Below are positions 9,057 through 18,834 of a stretch of 64,000 nucleotides of DNA, one piece after another. A program made the position numbers and the translations under genes. Numbering within the stretch: the first letter of the stretch is position 1; each line of letters starts with the position of its first letter. Below the pieces are notes generated by a model. It worked only from the letters and a program-made list of their open reading frames with translations, was not told the origin of the DNA and searched no databases. Origin of the DNA: Brevibacillus brevis (GTDB taxonomy: Bacteria; Bacillota; Bacilli; Brevibacillales; Brevibacillaceae); the NCBI RefSeq assembly GCF_900637055.1, contig NZ_LR134338.1, positions 5,548,501 through 5,612,500 of the forward strand, written 5' to 3'.

Positions 9057-12000
9057 TTGGGTCATACGTTTGGCATTTTTTCTAAATCAGTGGGCAACGT
9101 CACATTCGGAAAAATGCGCTCCTCATTGGTAGAGGGCGCATTCCACCCGAATCATCCAGATAATCCGCACAGCCCCAATCGTCCTCGTGCAGAGGATCGT
9201 TACGCTGGGTATCAAAATCCGCTCTTAGGTGATCCCGGCAAAGGTCAGATTGGTCGTTGGCAGACGGTGAATCTCGATTCTCTCGAAAACATGATTGATC
9301 AGATGATTGAACAATTTGTCCGGGACAAAAATTGGTACGCCAAGGTTCGTTGCCGCGAAGCGCTGTGGAATATGTATCGTCGTCTGGAATGGTGGGTCAA
9401 TCAGCAAATCGATCCACAAAAAAACGACTACCAGCGCGCCTTGCTCATGGTGCGAGATTGCATTTACAAAATCCTGAAAAACGCCGAGCAGCAAGATGGA
9501 ACCCATCAAAATGTTTCGCTGCCAGTTTGTCCGGCTCCTTACTATCATCATTTCAGCGGCTACTATCTCAATCATTACGATGCCATCGATAAAGAAGTCC
9601 CTACATTTGATATGCGGACTCTCCCGCTGTCGGACAAGTTTCACGGCCTTTTCCGTTACGTCTCCTCGACGGAAGATCAGGAATGGAAGATGATTCACTC
9701 TATCGGCTCCAATGAGATGGCGGGGAATGAAAATATCATGAAGCTGGATGTGACCACGCTCAAGCACGGTAATTCCAGCAAAGTGACTTTTCAATGGCGC
9801 TTTAAAAAGCAAGGTTTCATTCGTTTCAAGTACATGGCTAGCACCGCCCCTGGTGATGGGTTGCTGTTTTTTATCAACAACAATCAGGTTGGCGGGGAAT
9901 GGAATCAAAACAACAGCTGGCAGGAAGCAAAGTTTCACGTCAAGCCGGGGCAGACGTACAAGTTTGATTGGTTTGTGCGTCGGATGAGTGATCGGCGGTT
10001 TGGGAAAAATGCGGTATATGTTAAGGATGTGGAGTGCGTCGAGGTGGTGCAGAGCTTGGATGAGCAGACGCCGCCGGATGTGGATACGTTGGGGGATGCG
10101 GCTTATAACATTCCTGGATGGGAATGGATTACATTTTCAGATAAGAGCATCATCACCACTTATTTTTCAGGAGTAAACGACTCACTTTCAAGGAAAGTTC
10201 AGAGAGTACTTGATGCGGAGTGCGCTGGAGATTTCAGTTTTCAATACGAAATGGGTGTGGATAACCCGCCCTATACGAATGAATCTGCTCTATTTTTCGA
10301 TGAAAGATTTGCTTCCCGTACCCAAACCGGCGAAGGAGTACGAGGAAGTACCGCGGTCTCACAACATGGATGGCAGTGGTCATTAGATGGACGTTCCTCC
10401 TCCACTCAAGAAGATTCAGCTATCATTTCTTATGATATTGAAATTGGTGACAACTGTACCGTTGATTTAACAGGAGATGTCCAACTGATTTGTCCACCAC
10501 TAGAGATTGATCACTACGAGGAACGAACCACCAATGTTTCTGATCCTTTAAACTTCTCCTTTACTGGGGTGAGTCACTGGGAATGGAAGTCGATTCCCGG
10601 ACTTGGCAGCGGAATTTATATGCAGGACCCCATTGTTTCAGGAAATGGAGATGCCACCTATACTTTTGAGCTTGAGGCTGATGGGTGGATTGAGTTCAGT
10701 TTTACTACTGGTTTACGTGATACAGAAAGACTCCTTGTCATTATCAATGACGTACAACAACTAGAAGCGACGGGAGATGAATGGGAGAAAAATGTACAGC
10801 TCCCCTTAGCAAAAGGCCGAAATACCGTTATTTTTCGGATTCAAGATGACCTGACAGAAGAGCCCCTGGAAGAAACGTATCCTGGTGAATTTTCTTATCG
10901 CTCTTCAAGTGGCAAACATAAAACACCGATGGGCAGCTATATTGATGTAGACCGGGAATGGAGAACAGAAAAAAACTCCAGTTACACAGAAAAGGATCGT
11001 GCAGAAAATGTTTACGACATCTTCCTAAACCCTGGTTCCTCCTTTGACTTTTCGGAAGAACTGGAGCTGAAAAGTCTCATTGATGAATCAGAGGAAGATG
11101 AATATGAAGTAATTTTCTCCGAGGATTTCAATGATCGCGATAATTATGCACGTGAAATTCGTGTTGATGACAATTGGGAATGGGAAGATATCGTTACTCG
11201 TTATCATGGGGAGGGTCACGGTGGAGACGGTGTACTTAAGGTCGAGAATAAAGACGGTACCCGGAACCGCCTTTATGTCGAGAATATAGATTTGGATGAA
11301 CCGGGGTTCGTAAAGTTCGAATATGGCGGTTCCTTTTCAGACTACGAGTACCTCAGTTTATATAGTAACAATCGGTTAATTTGGTCTGAAAACAAAAGCA
11401 CGAGTGATCCGCTTGGCCGTACCGTAGTGGTTCCGCTAGGCCGAGGAAAACAAACGTTAAAGTGGGTATTTGAAGATTACGATGAAGTTGAGGTTGAGGA
11501 CCCCGATTCCGATTATGAGCCTCCGACGAAACCCGATCCTTCTACAGGTGGTGAGAAGTGTTATCCCGCGGGGTCAGTGACTCATTTGGGTGATTATAGT
11601 CCTTTTATTGACCACCAACAAGTATATGAATCGAAAAGAAAATTTAGAGTGCGATGGATGCAATATACCCAAGATCCTGTAAAGATTTACTACGATGGTA
11701 AAGTACCCATTGCTCAAGGAACTGAAAGAGATGGTTACACACTCCGACGATTTATTCATAACTCTTCTATCACATCAGCCAGATATTCCGAGCGATTAAA
11801 AATCTATGCTGGTAAAGGCTATGATGTTCCAAATGCATTCGATGTACCTGTCAAATGGGTTTTCCGCTCTCATCCTGACGCTGCTAAAAAAACACCGATA
11901 CACTATGATAATACCTATGTAATCACGTCTGAACAGATTGCAAATAAGCACAATTCTTCTACCTATTGGTATGTCGTCTTTCACAGTGTCGGCAATGAAC

Positions 12001-13715
12001 ATTTAGAAGTTGAGTTTGACTATCAATACTATTGTTATGAACTAGATAGTAAACAAGGTAATAAAAATGGGCGACAAGTATCTACTCGAAGATTGTATGG
12101 TTACGCACAAGCGACGGAATACGATCCTAAAACCAATTCTCATCTTTTTGTAACACGTAGAGGTATTGGTTGGAGTACCCCAACAATCACAGCTACAGGA
12201 AATAAGAGGATGAATGTAGGAAACAAGCAGAATCCCTATAAAATAAGAGATTGGAGCGCCGCTAATCACCACGTTCCCAAAAAATTTTATTGTAATAAGC
12301 CAGGTCCCTATTGTATTGTCTTTGACGTCCAACGAACTTTTTTTAAAGACTCCACGTTTGGAAAAGATGGAATTCCCTATTACATCGCGATCCGCAATCT
12401 CAAATTAACATCCAACAAACACCGTAAATTCAGCAATAACTATGACGAAACAAAAGTAGAAGTTACCGTAACGGATTTGACCAATCGAACGATTATTGAT
12501 TCTTACCCCTTGTCAGCAGGTCCTACAGGTCAGGCAGAGCATTTCATAAAGTACGATGTCCCTCAAGGTAGACATTATCGTTTTGATTACAAGCTGCTAA
12601 AGGGAATAAGTCATAGGGGAGGATTAGATGACAACGGTGGGGTATTTACTCTCAGTCAAGGAAAAGCTGAAGAAAAGTGGGTAAAATATTGCATTGATAA
12701 ACTAGGCTCTATTTATCCAAAAGACAACTCGCCATATGAACCCAATCTCCCCCCTCCAACTCAAGTAATCATACCCGACGACTCCTGGTGTTGGATCGAT
12801 ACAATCGAGATCAGGCAAAGTAAAAAATCAAAACCATGCCGTGATGCCTATGTACGTGTAAGAGTTTACGATGAAGACAACGGAACCATCCTATCCGAAG
12901 AGAAATACTCTGATTTTGACGATATACAAACAATCAAGGCTGCCATTACCAATGATTCTGATGAAGGGAAAAATTATTCTATCCGAATCAAATTCTATAC
13001 AGATTGCGATGCCGAAGCGAGATTGAGCAATGGAGAGTATACCTTTCACGACAAGCTCCCCCTCCCTAAATCATCGGCTTTTGTATACAACTTCAAAACG
13101 ACTGCCAATGTCCCAATATGGATGGGCGGATGCAACGGCAGCAATATTCAGGTAAACATCTTCGATCAAGCAGGCAACAAACTTCATCACACGACAGTTA
13201 ATCTCTCCGGAAACTACGACTTTACCCTCGAAAACCTTTCCAAGCCTTCCGTATCTAAAGTGCGTGTAGAAATTACTACAGAACAAAAAGGTGAAATAAG
13301 CGAGTGGACTGGCAAAAGCTATTTGACTACGTTCAAGCTACGAAATTTCAAGGCAACGGAAAATTGGACAATTGTCCCCTCTCCTTTTAATAGCCAATTA
13401 GACTTCTACATCGATGGAGTTCTTCGAGGCAGCTATACAAATGCGGGTGGAGCTCCTGTGTTTCAAGTAGATAGAGGAAGACATACTTTCACCTGGGTAT
13501 TTACAGCGAAAGGCACATCGGAAGTTTGGGATTACTGCAATATCGACTACATCAAACTAACCAACTGGATCTGCGACAAAGTCCTGGTCACCCCCTACTG
13601 CGATCCCGGCAGCGGAGACAAATGCGTCGAAGCACTGATCAAATGCTTGCTGGCGATCTGGAAACAACGCCCTGAGGCATGTGTGATTGGCAAACGAATA
13701 TGGCTATTTACGTAA
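9057..13715 (+). CDS. Giant modular adhesin/tail protein with repeated beta-sandwich modules
   Basis: Predicted protein of 1552 residues. TTG 9057 is preceded by AGAGGTGATC, close to the ideal anti-16S sequence, with 6 bases spacing; an in-frame GTG at 9048 lies inside that SD. The N-terminus (FGIFSKSVGNVTFGKM) looks like the last strands of the LamG-like domain of the upstream gene. A helical segment with PHSPNRPRAEDRYAGYQ and many W/R residues follows (about residues 30-150). Then come at least four related beta-sandwich modules with the pattern G-F-[KE]-[FY] ... FI-N-N ... W ... G ... [TK]-[FW]-x-[FW]. They end near residues 340, 600, 820 and 1530. Base composition drops sharply near 10,110 and rises again near 13,550, suggesting that the adhesive middle was acquired separately. 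No signal peptide is seen. Probable fibre or surface-binding protein. Confidence 0.6.
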   Translation: MGHTFGIFSKSVGNVTFGKMRSSLVEGAFHPNHPDNPHSPNRPRAEDRYAGYQNPLLGDPGKGQIGRWQTVNLDSLENMIDQMIEQFVRDKNWYAKVRCREALWNMYRRLEWWVNQQIDPQKNDYQRALLMVRDCIYKILKNAEQQDGTHQNVSLPVCPAPYYHHFSGYYLNHYDAIDKEVPTFDMRTLPLSDKFHGLFRYVSSTEDQEWKMIHSIGSNEMAGNENIMKLDVTTLKHGNSSKVTFQWRFKKQGFIRFKYMASTAPGDGLLFFINNNQVGGEWNQNNSWQEAKFHVKPGQTYKFDWFVRRMSDRRFGKNAVYVKDVECVEVVQSLDEQTPPDVDTLGDAAYNIPGWEWITFSDKSIITTYFSGVNDSLSRKVQRVLDAECAGDFSFQYEMGVDNPPYTNESALFFDERFASRTQTGEGVRGSTAVSQHGWQWSLDGRSSSTQEDSAIISYDIEIGDNCTVDLTGDVQLICPPLEIDHYEERTTNVSDPLNFSFTGVSHWEWKSIPGLGSGIYMQDPIVSGNGDATYTFELEADGWIEFSFTTGLRDTERLLVIINDVQQLEATGDEWEKNVQLPLAKGRNTVIFRIQDDLTEEPLEETYPGEFSYRSSSGKHKTPMGSYIDVDREWRTEKNSSYTEKDRAENVYDIFLNPGSSFDFSEELELKSLIDESEEDEYEVIFSEDFNDRDNYAREIRVDDNWEWEDIVTRYHGEGHGGDGVLKVENKDGTRNRLYVENIDLDEPGFVKFEYGGSFSDYEYLSLYSNNRLIWSENKSTSDPLGRTVVVPLGRGKQTLKWVFEDYDEVEVEDPDSDYEPPTKPDPSTGGEKCYPAGSVTHLGDYSPFIDHQQVYESKRKFRVRWMQYTQDPVKIYYDGKVPIAQGTERDGYTLRRFIHNSSITSARYSERLKIYAGKGYDVPNAFDVPVKWVFRSHPDAAKKTPIHYDNTYVITSEQIANKHNSSTYWYVVFHSVGNEHLEVEFDYQYYCYELDSKQGNKNGRQVSTRRLYGYAQATEYDPKTNSHLFVTRRGIGWSTPTITATGNKRMNVGNKQNPYKIRDWSAANHHVPKKFYCNKPGPYCIVFDVQRTFFKDSTFGKDGIPYYIAIRNLKLTSNKHRKFSNNYDETKVEVTVTDLTNRTIIDSYPLSAGPTGQAEHFIKYDVPQGRHYRFDYKLLKGISHRGGLDDNGGVFTLSQGKAEEKWVKYCIDKLGSIYPKDNSPYEPNLPPPTQVIIPDDSWCWIDTIEIRQSKKSKPCRDAYVRVRVYDEDNGTILSEEKYSDFDDIQTIKAAITNDSDEGKNYSIRIKFYTDCDAEARLSNGEYTFHDKLPLPKSSAFVYNFKTTANVPIWMGGCNGSNIQVNIFDQAGNKLHHTTVNLSGNYDFTLENLSKPSVSKVRVEITTEQKGEISEWTGKSYLTTFKLRNFKATENWTIVPSPFNSQLDFYIDGVLRGSYTNAGGAPVFQVDRGRHTFTWVFTAKGTSEVWDYCNIDYIKLTNWICDKVLVTPYCDPGSGDKCVEALIKCLLAIWKQRPEACVIGKRIWLFT

Positions 13716-13727
13716 GGAGGTACTTCT

Positions 13728-14876
13728 ATGAGTGTAGTTTCTCGGCGTAAATCGGGGTTTCTCTTCGAGGATTCTTTCGATTCTCTTACCCTCGATTCCA
13801 AGTGGAACATGACACCAAATGACTCTGCAAGGTGGTCGCTATCAGACGCACCAGGCTCGCTCCGTTTAAAAGGCGGAGCCGAGCCGCTTCAACTCTTTTT
13901 AGACTCACTGACACCCGTGAAACAATTCGTCCTCGATATGAAAAATTCATACAATCCGAAAGCTTCCGGAAGCACAGGCGGATTGACTGTCTTCATTAAC
14001 CACAATGACTTTTTCCACGTCGAAGAATATTACGATACATCGCAAGGCACTGCGAAAACCTTCCCCTGGCTTCGATTAATACGCGACTACAATACCTACA
14101 CCGCGTATTGGTCCGAGGACGGAGCCATCTGGCACATCATCGGTTCGGAGGAATTCAACCGCCTCGCTCCCAAAATCGGTATATTTCTCAACAGCAAGGC
14201 TACAGACGACTATCTGGACATGGAACACGTTCGCGTTTTCTCCCTCCCCACTCTCACAGTCTCAAACCTCTCCCCCGGCATCCGCGTGGAACTGCTCGAT
14301 TCCAAAGGAGCCCCTGTCGACTCCAAAACGTGTCGGACAAGCCAAACCTCCATTCAATTTGACATGACCCAGCATCCCATTCCTTTTACAGGCTCCCTAC
14401 GTTTTGCGGAAGCAGACGGCAAAACAACGATTAGCTCAAGCGACCAGATGGAAATGTGGGGTGGAGACGAATACGACTTTTCCCCCTCTCCTACCCTCTT
14501 TTTTATCGATGGCGAAGGAAATGAGGTACACCTCCAAGACAACACAGAGGAGTTTCTCGGCCATATGCTCCAAGGCCAGTACAAGGAAGTGAAAATGATC
14601 GCCCGAAATACGATGCATCATGGAACTTTTACGGGTATCCAAGGGGTCCTCACGTCCTATGCAGGTACCGATCAGTACAAGCGGCTTGTAGATGTCGCTG
14701 TAGACCAAAACGGTGTGCCCGGCGCGTGGGGCGATTCCTTCACTCTTCCAGATACTACCGCAGGAAATGAACAAGTTTTCTGGACGCGGATTTCCCGAGA
14801 ATCAGATCCAGCACTCATAGATAAAACCACGCATGTCCATTTTGGGCTTAACTTGTCCGCCATTTATACCAAATAA
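13728..14876 (+). CDS. Tail protein with N-terminal concanavalin-like (DUF1349-like) domain
   Basis: Predicted protein of 382 residues, ATG 13728 after AAGGAGG. Residues 5-175 have the layout of a DUF1349/concanavalin-like lectin domain: FEDSFDSLTLDSKWNM, GGLTVFINHNDFFHVEEYYD, YTAYWSEDGAIWHIIGSEEF, KIGIFLNSKATDDYLDMEHVRV. The next ~80 residues resemble a small beta domain (GIRVELLDSKGAPV). The C-terminal third (about residues 255-382) contains FIDGEGNEVHLQD and a beta-rich end typical of particle proteins. It is packed between two adhesin genes, 12 and 20 bases away. A sugar-binding role is inferred from the fold only. Confidence 0.6.
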   Translation: MSVVSRRKSGFLFEDSFDSLTLDSKWNMTPNDSARWSLSDAPGSLRLKGGAEPLQLFLDSLTPVKQFVLDMKNSYNPKASGSTGGLTVFINHNDFFHVEEYYDTSQGTAKTFPWLRLIRDYNTYTAYWSEDGAIWHIIGSEEFNRLAPKIGIFLNSKATDDYLDMEHVRVFSLPTLTVSNLSPGIRVELLDSKGAPVDSKTCRTSQTSIQFDMTQHPIPFTGSLRFAEADGKTTISSSDQMEMWGGDEYDFSPSPTLFFIDGEGNEVHLQDNTEEFLGHMLQGQYKEVKMIARNTMHHGTFTGIQGVLTSYAGTDQYKRLVDVAVDQNGVPGAWGDSFTLPDTTAGNEQVFWTRISRESDPALIDKTTHVHFGLNLSAIYTK

Positions 14877-14896
14877 ATCGAAAAGGAGCTGAACGT

Positions 14897-17674
14897 ATGT
14901 CGGTCAGAATCACTCGAACAGGCAACGAGATCGTCCTGGATCATAATGAGTTGGCCAACAAGGGTAAACGTACCCACGCTGAAATCGACTCCTACCTTCA
15001 GGAGCTGGATGACGCTAGAGAGGATAAGCCGAGCTTACAGGATAAATTCCGTGAGCTAAAAGACAAAGACGACGAACAGGATCGTCAGCTTGATGCCGTG
15101 AAAAGTGATGTTTCTACCTTTCAAACGGGGCTGAATACGTTATCGTCAGCGGTCAGTGCGGCAGAAGCGAAAAATCAGACGCAAGATCTCCGTCTGTCGC
15201 AAATCGAACAAAAGAACGCGCAGCAGGACCAAGCCATTTTGAAACTGCAAAGCGATGTCTCCTCTAACCCGAACGCCGAGGTGGTTGCTGCACGCCGGGA
15301 TCGGGATGGAAGGACTTTTCCCAGTCTGAAAGCTCGGTTGGATGACATGCAGGGGAAGATTGGTGCTGGGGGTGGCGGGGGAAATAATGGGGGAGCCTCA
15401 AGCAGCTCTTTTGATTTACAGACCCCAATCAATCTTTTGCTGAATACCTTCCGTGATGCGGAAACACATAACAGACCAGCCTATCGTCAGAACAACATGT
15501 ATGTTGATGTATTTAGCGATTCCTCAGGAATTGATAACGAAAAGTCATCTTCTTTTGCCATTATAAATAGTACTATCTTACCCGGGCTCCATGATACAAA
15601 TATCATCATGTCCAGTCCAACTGAACCTGCCCCTTATCACGTAACCTCGTCTAGTGAAACGTCTGGTTATCCTGGATGGATGGGAATCAACGGAAACTTA
15701 ACTGATGCCTATTATTCAGATGGAGCAACTCCTCCCGCAGAAGGTCATTGGTGGCAAATTGACTTTTTCGTCCCCAAAATTATTACTAAGCTCGCAATCC
15801 GAGCTATTGGAATCTCAGCTGGACAGTACGGTCTTGCCACGTTTACTCTGCAAGGTTCACAAGACAATACGAATTGGACAGATTTATACGCAGGATCTCA
15901 TGCAAACACAGATTCAGAGTTAGAACACAGCTTTACTAATACCTCTGCATACCGCTATTACCGCCTAGCCAAGCTTCGCAGTTATCGTAGTGCAAACCCG
16001 GTGATTTATACCGGTTGGCACGAAATTAAATTCTATGAAATTATTGACGCTGTTACTCTCGTGACTAAAGCAGTTAATGTTGGCAGTTCTCCAAAGAGTA
16101 TTATTGCCACTGCTGAATATACAGGCACTGTCACCTTCGACCTGACTCTTGATGGAGTAAATTGGACAAACAATATCGATTTAAACAAGATGATCGATAC
16201 ATCTTCACTAAAGGGTACACACCTTCAATTACGAGCCAATATACCAACCTTAGGCAGTTTAAAGTCATTAGGATTTACTTGGTATGATGATAGTATGCTA
16301 ATCCCTTCCCCAGGCTCAGGAAGCCCGACTACCGGAGGAACCCCAGTAGAAGCTGATCCCGCAATCGGCTCCATGCTTTTAAACAATACCGTGAACCTAA
16401 TAAAAACTAACTTTCTTGAAGCAACATCGAAAAACGAACCAAGATACGAGCTAAAAGACTGTGTGATCGATGTATTCTCCGACGACTCCGGTATCAACTC
16501 ATCGTTATCTTCGAATCATGTCGTATCAGGTGGCTCATTACTTCCTGGTCATAGCTCAAACATAATTCCTGCAATGACTAGTAACACTACCCCTTCTGGT
16601 ATAGCATCGGCAAGCTCAGTCCATTCTGCTTTTCAAACTGAGCCTTGGTATGCTTTTGATAAAGACACCTCGTCACTCAATACCATATGGGCTCCTCATG
16701 GTATCCCATATGGATGGTTGCAATATGAATTCGAAAGTCCTCAAGTAATCTCTAAATACGCCATAACCGCTACCAAAGCAACTGACGTTAATTTACTAGG
16801 CTCTCCAAGAGATTGGACCTTTGAAGGATACTCTGACAATGAGTCACGTTGGGTCGTCTTAGATGAACAAACAAATGTGACTAACTGGAAACCAGCAGAG
16901 ATGCGAGAATACGTGTTTTATAATAATCATCCATACAAGAAATATAGAATTAACGTTACTAGAAATAATGGGCACTCCCTATTAGAAATTCAGGAACTAG
17001 CAATGATGACGAGTGCATCTTCTTCCATTGTTACTAGCATTTCAAATCACAAAAATGTCCCCACTAAAATGGTTATCGTCGCTGAATATTCGGGAGATGT
17101 AACTTTCGACCTTTCTACCAACGGAGGAACTTCTTGGACAAATAATGTTTTGCTGGAAACATTTATTGAACTTAAACAGGCTGGAAAGGCAATCTGTCTT
17201 CGGATAAACCTTTCACCAAATAGCAAAGTTGACTCTATCGGTTATGCATGGTTTGACGATTCTATTACTTTAATTAACTCTTCTCCTTCTTCTGGAGGAA
17301 ATAATTCCTCTTCTATCTTCCAAGTAGAAAAGTTTGGTGTCATTGCCTCCATTCAATCCCCTATTGAACTGAACATCCCAATCCCGAAAACTACAGATTT
17401 CAAATTACCTCCAGTTGAAGTTTTGAAATTTGCCGCTGGGGCTAATGATCAGCTCATTACAATTTCATCCTTTTCAAGTAGTGAGGATAAGAACTACGAT
17501 CTCGACTCGTACATGCTACTCGATGGAAAAATCCGATTAAAAACAGACTATACTATCGAGCCGTTTGAGGAGGTCCCCCTTCCATCTGGAAACACACTAT
17601 ACTCTTTTCCAATTGACTTGGTCGAATTCTTAAACATAGAGAAAATCGAGATAAATGGAATATCAAAAGCTTGA
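14897..17674 (+). CDS. Fibre protein: coiled-coil stalk, glycine linker, two discoidin-like domains and two S-DGG-W modules
   Basis: Predicted protein of 925 residues, ATG 14897 after AAGGAGCTG. Residues about 20-155 are a charged heptad-rich coiled coil (QDRQLDAVKSDVSTFQTGLN and following). A Gly-rich linker at 15,361-15,395 separates it from the adhesive part. Two discoidin (F5/8 type C)-like domains follow, about residues 235-380 and 555-715; each opens with a short Pro/Met/Thr-rich lead and contains W-x-[IF]-D/E-F, TFxGYSD/TLQGSQDN and YYRLAK/KYRINVT. After each comes a ~60-residue module with VTFDL...G..WTNN..L. The layout is that of a trimeric phage fibre with receptor-binding domains. 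The change to lower GC occurs right after the linker. Ligand unknown. Confidence 0.65.
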   Translation: MSVRITRTGNEIVLDHNELANKGKRTHAEIDSYLQELDDAREDKPSLQDKFRELKDKDDEQDRQLDAVKSDVSTFQTGLNTLSSAVSAAEAKNQTQDLRLSQIEQKNAQQDQAILKLQSDVSSNPNAEVVAARRDRDGRTFPSLKARLDDMQGKIGAGGGGGNNGGASSSSFDLQTPINLLLNTFRDAETHNRPAYRQNNMYVDVFSDSSGIDNEKSSSFAIINSTILPGLHDTNIIMSSPTEPAPYHVTSSSETSGYPGWMGINGNLTDAYYSDGATPPAEGHWWQIDFFVPKIITKLAIRAIGISAGQYGLATFTLQGSQDNTNWTDLYAGSHANTDSELEHSFTNTSAYRYYRLAKLRSYRSANPVIYTGWHEIKFYEIIDAVTLVTKAVNVGSSPKSIIATAEYTGTVTFDLTLDGVNWTNNIDLNKMIDTSSLKGTHLQLRANIPTLGSLKSLGFTWYDDSMLIPSPGSGSPTTGGTPVEADPAIGSMLLNNTVNLIKTNFLEATSKNEPRYELKDCVIDVFSDDSGINSSLSSNHVVSGGSLLPGHSSNIIPAMTSNTTPSGIASASSVHSAFQTEPWYAFDKDTSSLNTIWAPHGIPYGWLQYEFESPQVISKYAITATKATDVNLLGSPRDWTFEGYSDNESRWVVLDEQTNVTNWKPAEMREYVFYNNHPYKKYRINVTRNNGHSLLEIQELAMMTSASSSIVTSISNHKNVPTKMVIVAEYSGDVTFDLSTNGGTSWTNNVLLETFIELKQAGKAICLRINLSPNSKVDSIGYAWFDDSITLINSSPSSGGNNSSSIFQVEKFGVIASIQSPIELNIPIPKTTDFKLPPVEVLKFAAGANDQLITISSFSSSEDKNYDLDSYMLLDGKIRLKTDYTIEPFEEVPLPSGNTLYSFPIDLVEFLNIEKIEINGISKA

Positions 17675-17685
17675 GGTGAGAAAGA

Positions 17686-18831
17686 ATGCCAGTGCCAGCA
17701 ACAACAGGGCAGAAAAGAACAAGGGTTTCAGACATGCAGATTGGCGATTATATCGCCTGTGAATATTGGCAAAACACCGCAGGATCACCGGGAAGCCTTA
17801 GCTTACTTGGCACAGCTACCCGTGATGAAATTCCAGTCACAGGTATGACAGCAGCACCAACCAGTGGAAACGGTGGAACGTTTTATTTTGTCAAGGTAGA
17901 TAAAGGATTGTTAATTGGAGACAGAGTTGTAAACCACTCCATTCCATGGGACACCTTAAATACAGGAAGGCTTATTCAAGGACTCCCTTGGAATAATGGA
18001 AATATCATTCCTATTATGACAAGCCACACTACGCCGACTGGCAATGTTATTGCAAGTTCTATATACAGAACAGCTTGGGATGGATGGAGGGCTTTTGATG
18101 GCAACAACAGTACCTATTGGGCAACGCAGTCTGGTGTCCTTACAGGATCGTTAATTTACGATTTTGGTTCTATTAAAAGCGTTTCGGCTTATTCGATTAC
18201 CATTGTTGATTTGAATAGCAATGTTCCTCCAATCAATTGGACATTTGAAGGATGGGATGAAAGTAAAAGCGAATGGACCGTATTGGATAGTAAATTGGAA
18301 TATAATGGATGGAAATCTAGTGGAATGAAGATTATTTTTCCATTACAAAAAACCGAGAGTTATTCTAAATTTCGGCTAAATATTACAAAGTCTTCACCTG
18401 GAAGCAACTTAGGAATTACAGAGCTTGAAATGTTTGAAGTAGTAGGTTCTATTCGTAGTCTTACAGGCGGAGTTGCTTATGCAGATGCGAATGGAAATAT
18501 GTCCTTAACTAATCAAGGAAAAGGCGCATTTCCTATAATTAACGAATGGGATAAATACATTGTCAATTTTCCTGTTGATAAGATTCAGTCAGGAAAAACT
18601 TTAGACGATGTGTTTCATTATGCAGATAACTATTCATGGGTTCAAGAAACACCTTTGTATGGAACTTGGCGAGATGGAGCGGGAAGTGTAGGGACAGGCG
18701 CTTCTGCTTCGACAAGGATTGTACGAGGAAATACCAATAGAAGTGTCTGGATGGACATTAATTACAACTCAACCAGTTATACTACTACGACTTGGGGTTT
18801 CAGACCAGTATTTGAATACAAGGAGGTATAG
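17686..18831 (+). CDS. Tail adhesin: discoidin-like domain inserted in a split host domain
   Basis: Predicted protein of 381 residues, ATG 17686 after TTGAGGTGAGAAAG. N-terminal ~100 residues (RVSDMQIGDYIACEYW ... GNGGTFYFVKVDKGLLIGDRV ... SIPWDTLN) and C-terminal ~130 residues (EWDKYIVNF ... TRIVRGNTNRSVW ... WGFRPVFEYKEV) are two halves of one unit also found in the next gene (GRGFRPVLLIEPI). Between them, residues about 108-255, lies a discoidin-like domain (IIPIMTSHTTPTG ... GWRAFDGNNSTYWAT ... WTFEGWDES ... FRLNIT). So a lectin-like domain has been inserted in a conserved tail or fibre domain. No catalytic motif. It is four bases from the following gene. Confidence 0.6.
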   Translation: MPVPATTGQKRTRVSDMQIGDYIACEYWQNTAGSPGSLSLLGTATRDEIPVTGMTAAPTSGNGGTFYFVKVDKGLLIGDRVVNHSIPWDTLNTGRLIQGLPWNNGNIIPIMTSHTTPTGNVIASSIYRTAWDGWRAFDGNNSTYWATQSGVLTGSLIYDFGSIKSVSAYSITIVDLNSNVPPINWTFEGWDESKSEWTVLDSKLEYNGWKSSGMKIIFPLQKTESYSKFRLNITKSSPGSNLGITELEMFEVVGSIRSLTGGVAYADANGNMSLTNQGKGAFPIINEWDKYIVNFPVDKIQSGKTLDDVFHYADNYSWVQETPLYGTWRDGAGSVGTGASASTRIVRGNTNRSVWMDINYNSTSYTTTTWGFRPVFEYKEV

Positions 18832-18834
18832 CAG

